DNA of 64,000 bases from Paractinoplanes durhamensis. Lineage in GTDB: Bacteria > Actinomycetota > Actinomycetes > Mycobacteriales > Micromonosporaceae. Location: assembly GCF_016862175.1 (NCBI RefSeq), contig NZ_BOML01000066.1:61074-125073 (forward strand), in the 5' to 3' direction. This document shows positions 24,589-33,900 of the stretch, one piece after another; position 1 is the first letter of the stretch; each line of letters opens with the position of its first letter. The notes under the pieces were generated by a model. That model ran no database searches and was not told the origin of the DNA. It saw only the letters and a program-made list of their open reading frames with translations. The position numbers and the translations under genes were made by a program.

Positions 24589-25923
24589 ATGATTCGACGA
24601 ATTGTGCCGGCTCTGCTCGCGGTTGTTGCGGGCATTGCCGTGCCGGCCACCCCGGCGCAAGCGGCCACCGACGCGACCCGTACCCCGGCGACCCCGGCGT
24701 ACTCGATCAGCCTGACCAGCAACGCCACCGGCGGGGTCTGGACCGGGCACGAGAGCGTCACCTTCACCAACGCCTCCGCCGTCGCGCTCGGCGAGGTCTA
24801 CCTGCGGTTGTGGGACAACGCGCACGGCACCTGCACCACGCTGCCGATCAAGGTCACCAACGTCACCGGCGGTACCGCGGGCTCCCCCGAGGTCAGCTGC
24901 ACCGCCCTGAAGATCACCCTGCCGGCGCCGCTGGTCCAGGGGGCGAGCGGCACGATCGGCTTCGACGTGTCGATCACGGTGACCGAGGGAATCGACCGGT
25001 TCGGCCACAACGGCAGCTATTACTACATCGGCAATGCCATTCCGGTGCTGGCCGTCCGCGATGCGGCGGGGTGGCATCTCGACCCGTACACCAATAATGG
25101 TGAATCTTTTTATGCTCTTGCCTCGGACTACACCGTGAGCCTCGACCACCCGAGCACGCTCTCGGTGCCGGCCACCGGCACGTCGACCGACGTCGCGGGC
25201 TCCAGCGGCCGCACGGTAACGACGGCGGTGGGCAAGAAGGTTCGCGAGTTCGCCTGGGCGGCCGGGCCGTTCAAGAAGATCTCCGGGACGACCGCGGGCG
25301 GGGTAGCGGTCAACGTCTACTCGGTCAGCTCGATCAGCACCACCAACGCCAACTCGATGCTCAGCACCGCCAAGGCCGCGCTGGACGCGCACTCGGGCCG
25401 GTTCGGCGCCTACCCCTACGGCGAGGCCGACGTCGTCCTGGACAACGGCTACTGGTTCGGCGGCATGGAGTATCCGGGGTTCGTGCTCGACGTGATCAGC
25501 ACGACCGCGCTCGCGCACGAGCTGGCGCACCAGTGGTTCTACGGGATCGTCGGCGACGATGAATACACGACGCCGTGGCTGGACGAGGGCTTCACCGACT
25601 ACGCCACCGATCTGTATTTCAACAAGACCGGCAGCGGCTGCGGCATCACCTGGCAGTCGACGGCGGAGAAGCTGACCAACTCGATGGCCTACTGGGACGC
25701 GCATTCGAGCCGCTACAGCACCGTGGTCTACGGCTACGGCAAGTGCACGCTGCACGATCTGCGCCGCCTGATCGGCACCACGGCAATGACGAACCTGCTC
25801 AAGTCGTACGCCGCCGGCCACTGGTACGGAGTCTCCACGGTGGCCGACTTCAAGGCCGCGGCGCAGGCCGCCACCACGACCGATCTGACCTCGTTCTGGA
25901 CCACGCACCGCGTCGAGGGCTGA
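24589..25923 (+). CDS. Secreted M1 family zinc metallopeptidase
   Basis: 444 aa. The signal peptide ends near AQA-ATDA (residue 26). The M1 beta-sandwich comes first, then the substrate motif GGMEYPG (291-297) and the zinc site HELAHQWF with His310, Glu311, His314 and third ligand Glu333 in LDEGFTDYA. It is shorter than cellular aminopeptidase N and lacks the long C-terminal HEAT domain, as in many secreted actinobacterial members. It should trim peptides outside the cell. A strong terminator follows immediately. Confidence 0.92.
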   Translation: MIRRIVPALLAVVAGIAVPATPAQAATDATRTPATPAYSISLTSNATGGVWTGHESVTFTNASAVALGEVYLRLWDNAHGTCTTLPIKVTNVTGGTAGSPEVSCTALKITLPAPLVQGASGTIGFDVSITVTEGIDRFGHNGSYYYIGNAIPVLAVRDAAGWHLDPYTNNGESFYALASDYTVSLDHPSTLSVPATGTSTDVAGSSGRTVTTAVGKKVREFAWAAGPFKKISGTTAGGVAVNVYSVSSISTTNANSMLSTAKAALDAHSGRFGAYPYGEADVVLDNGYWFGGMEYPGFVLDVISTTALAHELAHQWFYGIVGDDEYTTPWLDEGFTDYATDLYFNKTGSGCGITWQSTAEKLTNSMAYWDAHSSRYSTVVYGYGKCTLHDLRRLIGTTAMTNLLKSYAAGHWYGVSTVADFKAAAQAATTTDLTSFWTTHRVEG

Positions 25924-25927
25924 CAGT

Positions 25928-25963
25928 AAAAGGGTCGCCCGAGGCAAATCGGGCGACCCTTTT
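25928..25963. terminator. Bidirectional terminator
   Basis: A perfect 15-bp stem (25928-25942 with 25949-25963, arm AAAAGGGTCGCCCGA) closes a 6-nt loop. It has a T run on the plus side and the equivalent on the minus side, between the convergent M1 peptidase and NlpC/P60 genes. Confidence 0.9.
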
Positions 25964-25976
25964 CCGCAAAACAGAC

Positions 25977-26972
25977 CTAGCCTGGCCGCCGATAACCGGC
26001 GATCGGGCCTCGTTCGATCGTTGCCATCCGCACATGGTCGCCCGTGTGCGGAGCGTGCACCACCATGCCGCCACCGATGTAGATGGCCACGTGATGGAGA
26101 CTGCCCGGATAGTAGAAGACCAGGTCACCCGGCTGAAGCTCGTCGCGTGACACCGCCTTGCCCTCGTTCCACTGGTCTTTCGTGTAGTGCTCGAGGGAAA
26201 CGCCGACACTGGCCCACGCCGCCTGGGTCAGACCCGAGCAGTCGTAACTGTTCGGGCCGTTGGAACCGAAGACGTAAGGCTTACCGATGAGGTCGCAAGC
26301 CCGCTGCGCCGCTCGGCCGCCCTTGTCGTTGGAGTAGGTGACGGGGCACGGACCGGTCTTGTACGGACCGTCGGCCTCGCCGGCCGCCCCGTACGCCTGG
26401 ATCCGCAGCTTCTGCAGGTCGTTGATCTTCTTCTCGATCGCGGCCTTCTTCTTGGCCAGGTCGGCGTCGCGCGCCGCGATCGAGGTGGTCAGCACGTCCA
26501 GGTCCGACTTCGTCGCCGTGTACTGGTCACGGAGTTTGGCGACGCCGGCGATCTGGTCCTGCTGGTGACGCGCCAGCTGATCGAGGTAGGTCAGCTTGGC
26601 GGTCAGCCCGGTGGGCGACCCGCTGATGAGCATGGCGTTGAACGCGTTGGGCGCACCCTGCATGTACGCGTCCGTCGCCAGGCCACGCACCTGGGACAGG
26701 GCAACGTCCACCTGTACCTGGAGCGGGGTGATCTGGGAGGCGAGCTTCTTCTGCTGAGTCTGGTTCTTGAGCAGCTTGCCGTGCACGTCGTTGTACTGCT
26801 CGATGACCGGCTCGAGGTCGTTCCACTGCTTGTCGATCTGGGCCTCGACGCTGGCCGGCGACGACGGCGCCGCGTTCGCTACGGACGGTCCGGTGAAGAC
26901 GATCCCGGCCGCGGCGAGGACGCAGACGAGACTGCGCAGAACTGCGGCGCGGTGCGCCCCAATCCGTTTCAC
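25977..26972 (-). CDS. NlpC/P60 family peptidoglycan hydrolase
   Basis: 331 aa. A signal peptide (VLRSLVCVLAAAGIVFTG, ending VANA-APSS) precedes a long coiled coil (about 40-190), a linker, and a C-terminal NlpC/P60 domain with catalytic Cys in SYDCSGLTQ, His in HHVAIYIG and a third His in VVHAPHTG. It is an exported D,L-endopeptidase of the RipA/CwlO type that cuts stem peptides, held inactive by the coiled coil in studied relatives. The start is GTG 26972 after AAAGGA; the longer frame to 27098 is the riboswitch read as protein. Confidence 0.92.
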   Translation of the reverse strand: MKRIGAHRAAVLRSLVCVLAAAGIVFTGPSVANAAPSSPASVEAQIDKQWNDLEPVIEQYNDVHGKLLKNQTQQKKLASQITPLQVQVDVALSQVRGLATDAYMQGAPNAFNAMLISGSPTGLTAKLTYLDQLARHQQDQIAGVAKLRDQYTATKSDLDVLTTSIAARDADLAKKKAAIEKKINDLQKLRIQAYGAAGEADGPYKTGPCPVTYSNDKGGRAAQRACDLIGKPYVFGSNGPNSYDCSGLTQAAWASVGVSLEHYTKDQWNEGKAVSRDELQPGDLVFYYPGSLHHVAIYIGGGMVVHAPHTGDHVRMATIERGPIAGYRRPG

Positions 26973-26984
26973 GTAGGTGCGTAG

Positions 26985-27163
26985 TCCTTTCTTCCCTCGG
27001 GCCGCCGACCGGGTTAGCTGACGGGTTCGGGCGGGAAGCGCGCCCGGCCGCAGACTGCACGGCTTCACCCCAACTGCTCGGGTCCCCGGTTCGCTCATGG
27101 CGATTGGGCGGTGGCTCGTCAGATCATCCGGACGGACGATGGGGGGCTGCCGAACCGGGGACC
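26985..27163 (-). promoter_or_regulatory. c-di-AMP riboswitch (ydaO-yuaA class)
   Basis: Read on the minus strand, the leader has the conserved actinobacterial ydaO elements in order: CGCCCAATCGCC, GAACCGGGGACCCGAGC, TTGGGGTGAAGCCG and CGAACCCGTCAGCTAACCCGG, then GGCGG and GGGAAGAAAGGA before the NlpC/P60 start. A 13-bp pairing (27151-27163 with 27081-27093, GGTCCCCGGTTCG) closes the 5' helix. In this class c-di-AMP binding generally turns expression off, linking wall hydrolase synthesis to osmotic state. Confidence 0.92.
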
Positions 27164-27242
27164 ACCGTACTCCGGATCAAGTCGTTAACTGAAGCGGCCA
27201 CCGCGAGGAAACTGCCCGCACGGTCCGCACTACGCACAGTGA

Positions 27243-28145
27243 CTAGAGCGGGAAGGTGTCCAGCGCAACGTCGAGCCAGGGCACCACGAGGATCACGGTG
27301 GGTAGTACCAGCAGGCCGAGCGCGGCAGCCGTCACGACGGCGTTGAGGGCGACGGACCGGTGGTGCGGCGTGGCCAGCCGGGCCAGCCGCCGACGCCGGG
27401 CATCACCCGTTGGGTCAGGTGCGGCATCCTCCGCAAGGGGGACGGCATCGCCCAGACGTTCGAGCGCGGCCCGCAGCGGCGCCGGGCCGGCGAGGCGACT
27501 CGCGGCATCGTCGGCCGCCATCTCCAGCAGCAGGTGTACGGCGTCCAAGGGCGCCCGGCTCCGGAGCGGACGGGGTACCGCGCGGTAGAAGGCGGTGAAC
27601 GACTCCATCACCACCTCGTGGCGGTGCCGCAGGTGGGTCTGCTCGTGCGCGAGGACCGCGTCGACCTCCGGCCGGTTCAGCACCTTCAGTACGCCGTCGC
27701 TGAGCACCACCCGGGCTTCCCGGCCGGGCACGCAGTAGGCGAGCGGCAGCGCCCCCTGCAGCACTCGCAGGTTGTCGACGCCGAGCTCCTCCCGGTGTTC
27801 GACCCGGTCGAGCAGGTCGACCAGCATCCGGTGCTTCGCCCGGCGCGCGCGGGACCGCCGGGTGACGCCGTAGAGCGACCAGAGCAGCCGCAGCACGATG
27901 ACGGCGGCGATCAGCAGGGCCGCGACCAGCGCCGCGGCGGCGACCGGCTGGCCGGACGTGCGGGTCAGCTCCTCGGGGGCGGCGAGCACGACGCCGAGCG
28001 CGCAGAGCACGCCGGTCAGCGTGATGGCCTGCCAGAGCAGGACGGCGGCGGCCGGCGCCCGGTCGGGCCAGTCGGCGTGCGCGAGGATGCCGGGCACGAC
28101 CAGCGAAAGGGTAAGCCCGAGCGCGCCGAGCAGGAGCGCGGTCAC
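27243..28145 (-). CDS. M56 family (BlaR1-like) membrane metallopeptidase
   Basis: 300 aa. Membrane helices at about 4-22, 34-56, 68-92 and 265-290. The zinc motif HEQTH (167-171) lies in the cytoplasmic loop. There is no C-terminal penicillin-sensor domain as in true BlaR1, so it is the short form. The start (GTG 28145) overlaps the blaI-like stop as GTGA. The expected role is signal-dependent proteolysis that relieves BlaI repression, here plausibly of the divergent cyd genes. Confidence 0.88.
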   Translation of the reverse strand: MTALLLGALGLTLSLVVPGILAHADWPDRAPAAAVLLWQAITLTGVLCALGVVLAAPEELTRTSGQPVAAAALVAALLIAAVIVLRLLWSLYGVTRRSRARRAKHRMLVDLLDRVEHREELGVDNLRVLQGALPLAYCVPGREARVVLSDGVLKVLNRPEVDAVLAHEQTHLRHRHEVVMESFTAFYRAVPRPLRSRAPLDAVHLLLEMAADDAASRLAGPAPLRAALERLGDAVPLAEDAAPDPTGDARRRRLARLATPHHRSVALNAVVTAAALGLLVLPTVILVVPWLDVALDTFPL

Positions 28146-28489
28146 CTCTTCTTGGCAGCCTCGATAGCCGCCGCCAGCGCATCCGGCGGGAGCTGGCCGA
28201 CGAAGTAGGCGAGGGCGGCGTCCTGGTCCTCGGTGGTGCGCAGCGCGTCGAGCATGACCGACGCGGTCATCTCCTCGCGGGTCTGCGCCGGGGTGTAGCG
28301 GTAGGCCCGGTCGGCCTTCTGCTGCACGACGACGCCCTTCTTGGCGAGGCGGTCGAGCACGGTCATCACGGTCGTGTAGGCCAGGTCGCGGTCGCGGCTG
28401 AGCGCCTCGAACACCTGGCGCACCGTGAGCGGCTCCGGCGCATCCCACAACTGCGTCATGACCTCGCGTTCCAGGTCCCCCAATGCCAT
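28142..28489 (-). CDS. BlaI/MecI/CopY family repressor
   Basis: 115 aa winged-helix repressor: N-terminal LGDLEREVMTQLWDAPEPLTVRQVFEAL (in part), then YTTVMTVLDRLAKKGVV with the recognition helix, and a C-terminal dimerisation helix. ATG 28489 (MALGDLE) is the family start. It is divergent from cydA, with two palindromes of BlaI type between them, and co-translated with the M56 protease gene. Confidence 0.9.
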   Translation of the reverse strand: MALGDLEREVMTQLWDAPEPLTVRQVFEALSRDRDLAYTTVMTVLDRLAKKGVVVQQKADRAYRYTPAQTREEMTASVMLDALRTTEDQDAALAYFVGQLPPDALAAAIEAAKKR

Positions 28490-28515
28490 GTGGCCCACTC
28501 TACTGCACGACGTCG

Positions 28516-28552
28516 TACTACGCGTCGTAGTATCTACTACGAAACGTCGTAG
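28516..28552. promoter_or_regulatory. Two BlaI-type operators in the blaI/cydA promoter
   Basis: TACTACG-N3-CGTAGTA (28516-28532) is a perfect 7-bp inverted repeat. CTACTACG-N3-CGTCGTAG (28534-28552) is near-perfect. Both follow the TACTAC/GTAGTA pattern of BlaI/MecI sites. They lie 11 bp upstream of the cydA start and 27 bp upstream of the blaI start, so one repressor would govern both directions. Confidence 0.8.
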
Positions 28553-28562
28553 AGGGGGCCTC

Positions 28563-29924
28563 ATGGACGTGCTGGACCTGACCCGGCTGCAGTTCGCGGT
28601 CGTCACGATCTACCACTACTTCTTCGTACCGCTGTCCATCTGCCTGGCCGCGGTCGCCGCCGGACTGGAGATCACCTGGTTGCGTACCCGCCGCTCGGAG
28701 ATTCTTGATCTGACGAAGTTCGTCGGCAAGCTGCTGATCGTCACGTTCGCGGTCGGCGTGGTCACCGGGCTCGTGCAGGAATTCCAGTTCGGGATGGGCT
28801 GGAGCGCGTTCGCGAAGTTCTACGGCGACGTGTTCGGCCCGACCCTCGCCATCGAGGGGATGCTCGCGTTCTTCCTGGAGGCGACGTTCCTGGCGCTCTG
28901 GTATTTCGGCTGGGACCGCCTGCCGGCTCTTCTGCACGCCGCGACGATCGTCGTCGTCTCGCTGGGCACGGTGCTGTCCGCCTTCATCATTTTGGCCGCC
29001 AACAGCTTCATGCAGAACCCTGTTGCGTACGCCCTGGATCCGGCGACCGGCCGCGCCCGGCTCACGTCCTTCACCGAGCTGCTGCTCAACAAGGTGAACC
29101 TGGCGGCGTTCCCGCACACCCTGGCCGGCGCCGCGATGGTCGGCGGCGCGCTGCTGCTCGCGATCGCGGCGTGGCGGATGGCGGCCGAACCGGCCCACCG
29201 GATCCTGGCCCGGCTGGGCGCCTGGCTGATGGTGGCCGGCGGTGCCTTCACCGCGCTGACCGGCGACCACCTCGGCAAGGTGATCACCCAGGTGCAGCCG
29301 ATGAAGATGGCCGCCGCCGAAGCCCTGTACGAGACGACCAGCGGCGCGCCGTTCTCGATCTTCACCACCGGCAAGCCGCTGCCGGACTTCTCGCTGGACA
29401 TCCCATGGCTGCTGTCGATCCTGGCCAAGGGCAGCCCGACCGCCACCGTGCAGGGCCTCGACGACCTGCAGGCCCAGTACACCGCCCAGTACGGCCCCGG
29501 CTCGTACGTGCCGATGATCCCGGTCGCCTTCTGGTCGTTCCGGTTGATGATCGGCGCCGGGATGCTGGCCGCGGTGATTGCCGCGTACTACCTGTGGCGT
29601 ACCCGCAAGAAGCGCGACGCTCCCGCCTGGCTGCTCCGCTGGTTGCCGTTGATCCCCCTGCTGCCGGCGGCAGCCAACACGCTCGGCTGGATCTTCACCG
29701 AGACCGCGCGCCAGCCGTGGATCGCCTTCGGCATCTCGAAGGTCGCCGACGGCATCTCCCCCGGCCTGACCGCTCCTGAGGTTCTCGCCTCGCTCATCGG
29801 CTTCGCGGTGATCTACGGCGTGCTCGCCGTCGTGTGGTTCAAGGTGATCCGCCAGATCGCCCGCCAGCCGCTGCGCCCTGCTCCGGTGGCCGCCGAAGCC
29901 CCCGAACCCGCGCCCGTCTACTGA
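28563..29924 (+). CDS. cydA: Cytochrome bd ubiquinol/menaquinol oxidase subunit I
   Basis: 453 aa, about nine membrane helices. Haem ligands are recognisable: His18 in TIYHYFFVPL (haem b595), His in AFPHTLAGA (b558), and Met in FRLMIGAGM. The quinol-side TARQPW motif is present. The Q loop is of the short type usual in Gram-positives. It is a terminal oxidase with high oxygen affinity in the cytoplasmic membrane. GAGGGGG lies just before ATG 28563. It is first of cydA-cydB-cydDC. Confidence 0.95.
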   Translation: MDVLDLTRLQFAVVTIYHYFFVPLSICLAAVAAGLEITWLRTRRSEILDLTKFVGKLLIVTFAVGVVTGLVQEFQFGMGWSAFAKFYGDVFGPTLAIEGMLAFFLEATFLALWYFGWDRLPALLHAATIVVVSLGTVLSAFIILAANSFMQNPVAYALDPATGRARLTSFTELLLNKVNLAAFPHTLAGAAMVGGALLLAIAAWRMAAEPAHRILARLGAWLMVAGGAFTALTGDHLGKVITQVQPMKMAAAEALYETTSGAPFSIFTTGKPLPDFSLDIPWLLSILAKGSPTATVQGLDDLQAQYTAQYGPGSYVPMIPVAFWSFRLMIGAGMLAAVIAAYYLWRTRKKRDAPAWLLRWLPLIPLLPAAANTLGWIFTETARQPWIAFGISKVADGISPGLTAPEVLASLIGFAVIYGVLAVVWFKVIRQIARQPLRPAPVAAEAPEPAPVY

Positions 29925-29940
29925 GGGGACCCACATCGCC

Positions 29941-30918
29941 GTGATCACCTTTTGGTTCTGGATCGTCGTACTCGCCTGGGTGCTCTTCTTCGTCCTGGAG
30001 GGCTTCGACTTCGGGGTCGGGCTCCTGCAGCCGCTGCTGGGCCGCTCCGACCATGAGCGGGGCGCGATCGTCCGCACGATCGGGCCGTTCTGGGACGGCA
30101 ACGAGGTGTGGCTGGTCGCCGCGATCGGCGTGACCTTTGCCGCCTTCCCGGCCTGGTACAGCGCCCTGCTCTCCGGCCTCTACCTGCCGATGGCGGTGCT
30201 GCTGCTCCTGCTCGCCGTGCGCGGGGTGGCCCTCGAATTCCGCGGCAAGGGCGACGGGGAACGCTGGCGGCGGCGCTGCGACCTGTTCCTGGCCGCCAGC
30301 TCGACCGCGATCGTGCTGCTCTGGGGCGCGTTGCTGGCCGTCTTCGTGCAGGGGCTGGCGCTCGGCCCCGATGCCGCGGTCCGCGGCAGCGGCCTCGGTC
30401 GCAGCCTCGGCCCGGTGCTGACCCCCGCGGCGGCCGTGGGCGCGGTGGCCGCGCTGTTCGCCGCGGTGCTGCTCGGCGCCACCTTCCTTGCTCTGCGCAC
30501 CAGCGGGCCGGTCCGCCGCCGGGCCCGCGACCTGGCCCGCCTTCTGGGCACCGGCGGCGCCGCCGTCCTGGTCGTCACCGGCATCGGCGTGTCGTCCCGC
30601 CTGGTCCTGGCGGCCGCGGCGCTGTGCCTGGCCGCGGGCCTGCTGGCCCGGCACGGCCGGGAGGCGCTGGCCTTCACCACGACGGCGGCAGCGGTGGCCG
30701 GCACGGTGGTAGCGGTGCTGACCGCCCACGGAAACGTGGTTCTGCACAGCACCTTGAACGATTCGTGGTCGCTGACGATGAGCGCAGCCGCCGCAACCCC
30801 CTCAACGTTGACCCTGCTGACCCAGTTCGGCGTGATCATCCTGCCCGGGGTCCTCGTCTACCAGGCCTATTCCTACGTGGTCTTCCGCCGCCGGGTAGCC
30901 AGCGAACGGGTCCCCTGA
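29941..30918 (+). CDS. cydB: Cytochrome bd oxidase subunit II
   Basis: 325 aa, about eight to nine membrane helices. The N-terminus has the family pattern FWIVVLAWVLFFVLEGFDFG (in part) and later RTIGPFWDGNEVWL. It pairs with CydA. The start is GTG 29941. The stop overlaps the cydDC start (TGATG). Confidence 0.94.
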   Translation: MITFWFWIVVLAWVLFFVLEGFDFGVGLLQPLLGRSDHERGAIVRTIGPFWDGNEVWLVAAIGVTFAAFPAWYSALLSGLYLPMAVLLLLLAVRGVALEFRGKGDGERWRRRCDLFLAASSTAIVLLWGALLAVFVQGLALGPDAAVRGSGLGRSLGPVLTPAAAVGAVAALFAAVLLGATFLALRTSGPVRRRARDLARLLGTGGAAVLVVTGIGVSSRLVLAAAALCLAAGLLARHGREALAFTTTAAAVAGTVVAVLTAHGNVVLHSTLNDSWSLTMSAAAATPSTLTLLTQFGVIILPGVLVYQAYSYVVFRRRVASERVP

Positions 30919-33900
30919 TGACCAAGGCCCAGCTCCCGCTGCCGACGCCCACCACGTCCGGCGGCCTCAGGTCCCACGGCCTCAGGTCCCGCGGCCGGGC
31001 CCAGCGATCGGGCGGCCGGCGGGCCGGGCGCGGGCCGATCGACCCGCGGCTGCTCAGCCATGCCCGCAGCAGCCGGGGTGGTGTTGCCGCGCTGGCGTTG
31101 CTCGGTGCCGGGCAGGCGGCGGCGACCATCGCCATCGCCGTGGCGCTCACCCTCATCATCGCGGCACAGCGTGGGTGGGCGGTCGCGCTTTTGGCCGGGG
31201 CGTACGCGGTGCGCGCCGCCCTCGCCTGGGCCGAGCAGGTGGTGGCCGTGCACACCGCGGCGAAGGTGACCGACGAGCTGCGCCGCAGCCTGCTGCGCGC
31301 CCTGCCGCAGCGCGGGCCGGCCTGGGTGGCGGCCTTCGGCGCCGGCCGGTTGACCGCCGTGCTCACCACCGGACTGGAGTCCCTCCGCCCGTGGTGCAGT
31401 GGTTACCTGCCGTCGGTCGTGCTCGGGGTGCTCCTGCCGCCGCTGGTCATCGTCGTGATGGCCGTCGTGGACCCGGCGTCGGCCCTGATCGCGCTGGTCA
31501 CGCTGCCACTGATCCCGGTGCTGGGCGCCCTGATCGGCTGGGCGACCGAGGCCCGGGCCCGCGCGCGGTGGCAGGCCGACGCCCGCCTGGCCGGGCACTT
31601 CCTCGACGTGGTCCGCGGCCTGCCCACACTGCGCATCTTCGGCCGGGCCGACCGCCAGACCGCCACCATCGCCACCCTGACCGACCGGCACCGCACCGCC
31701 ACCCTGCGGGTCCTGCGGGTGGCGTTCCTGTCGTCCACCGCCCTGGACCTGGTCGGCACCCTGTCGGTCGGCCTGATCGCGGTCGAGGCCGGCCTCCGGG
31801 TGGCGGCCGGCCACCTCGACCTGGCCCCGGCGCTGCTGGTGATCCTGCTGGCCCCCGAGGCCTACCGCCCGCTGCGCGAGATGGCCGCCCGCTACCACGC
31901 AGCCACCGACGCCACCGCCGTCATCACCGACGTGGACGAGATCCTGACCAGCGCCCCCGCGACCGCCACCCGGCCGCGAGGCACCACCACTGCCGACGCG
32001 CTGCGCGCACAGGCCGGCCCGACCCCAACTGAGTTTGCGGCGACCGGCCGACCTGCCGCCGGGGTCCCTATCCGGTTGACCGCCGACATGTTCGGCAGCG
32101 AGCGGGCCGCCATGCCGTGGCCAGTCGGGGTCGCCGTGTCCGGGCTTCGCGCCCGCTATCCCGGTTCGGCCTCCGACGCCGTCCAGCTCCCGGCCCTCAC
32201 CGTCGCGGCCGGCGAGATCGTCGCGCTGACCGGACCGTCCGGGGCCGGGAAGACGACCGCCCTGCGGGTGATCGCCGGTCTGCACCCGGCCATGACCGGC
32301 ACGGTCACCGCCGGGGAGACGCTCTACCTCCCGCAGCGGCCCACCCTCCCGCACGCCCGGACGGTCGCCGACCTCTTCCCCGCCGGCGCCGCTGCTGCCG
32401 CGCTGGCCATGGTCGGGCTGGCGGCGGATCTCACCCCGGATACTCCGCTGGGCGAGCACGGCTCCGGCGTCTCCGCCGGTCAACGGCACCGTCTGGCCCT
32501 GGCCGCCCTGCTGCACCGCGCCGCCGACTCCCCGGCGACGCTGCTGGTGGACGAGCCCACCGCCCACCTCGACCCGGAGTTCGAGCAGCAGGTTCTCGCC
32601 CAGCTCCGGGCCGCCGCCGACGCCGGCTGCGCCGTCCTCGTGGCCGCCCACCGGCCGGCCTTGATGGCCGCCGCCGACCGCATCATCCTGCTCACCGCCC
32701 CAGCGCCGGCAAAACCGGCGCCTGCGCTCCGGACCTCGCCCGACGACCCGGCGGAGCCGCCCGCGCTCCCTTCGTCGGCCCAACCCGTCTCGCAAGCCGG
32801 GCCTTCCTCGCAAGCCGGGCCTTCCTCGCAAGCCGGACCCGACCCGCAAGCCGGAGCCGATCTCGGAACCGCCGGCGCCGCACGGCAGCCGCATTCCATC
32901 GGCTCGGCAGCGCGTCGCTCTTTCCCGTGGCCGGTGGCGGTCGCCCTCGGCAGTGGCTCCTCGCTCGCCGGGCTGGTGCTGACCGGTGCCGCCGCCTGGC
33001 TCCTGGTGCGGGCCGCCACCCTCCCGCCGGTCCTGACGCTCTCGGCCGCCGTCGTGCTGGTGCGCGGCAGTGCCGTCGCCCGCCCGCTGCTGCGCTACCT
33101 CGAACGCCTGGTCTCGCACGACATCGCCTTCGCCCGCCTCGGCACCCGGCGGTCCCGCGTCTACGCGACCCTGGTCCCTCGCACCCCGGGCCCGAACCTG
33201 CGCCGCCGCGGCGACCTGCTCGACCGGGCGGCCGCCGACGTGGACGCCCGGGTCGACGGTCTGCTCCGCGGCCGGCTACCGGCATGGAGTGCTGCTGCAA
33301 CCCTGGTCGTAGCACTGCCGGCCGCCGTCGCCATCGCCCCGGCCCTGGCCCTCCCGTTGATCGTCGGCCTGGCGATAGCGGCCGTGCTGGCCCCCGCTCT
33401 GGCCGCCCGGCAGACCACCCGCGAGGAGACCGCCACTGCCACGGCCCGCACCCGCCTGCACGACGCGATGGTGGAAACCGTCGACGGCCTGGAGGAACTA
33501 CCGACCGGCAGCCGCGTGCCCGAGGACCGCAGTCGCACCCTGGCCGTCCTGGAGTCCCGGGCCGCCCGCTCGACCGGCCTGGCCACCGCCACCGCCCACC
33601 TGGGCTGGGGTATCGCCGTGGCCGGCACCGCGTGGTCGCTGAGCCGGGCCGCACTCTCCCCGGAGTGGGCAGCCGTCCTCCTGCTGGCCGTCGTAGCACT
33701 GGGCGAAACCATCCTGACCCTGCCCGACGCCGCCATCGCCCGCCGCCGCGACGCCGCAGCCGCCACCCGCCTGGCCGCCCTGAGCGCCACCCCCACTCCC
33801 GCCACTTTCCCGCCCCGATCCGACGAGGTACTGCCAACCGGCGAAACGACCGCCCGGGACCCGGCCAAGGACGAGGTACCCGCGACCGCCAACGCGGCCG

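Noticed and set aside
22939..25947. 1002-codon minus-strand frame
   Set aside because: The epoxide hydrolase occupies 22939-24009; upstream it reads the iteron array and antisense of the MarR and M1 peptidase genes.
26973..27098. N-terminal extension of the NlpC/P60 protein
   Set aside because: These codons lie in the conserved c-di-AMP riboswitch; the signal peptide and ribosome binding site support the GTG at 26972.
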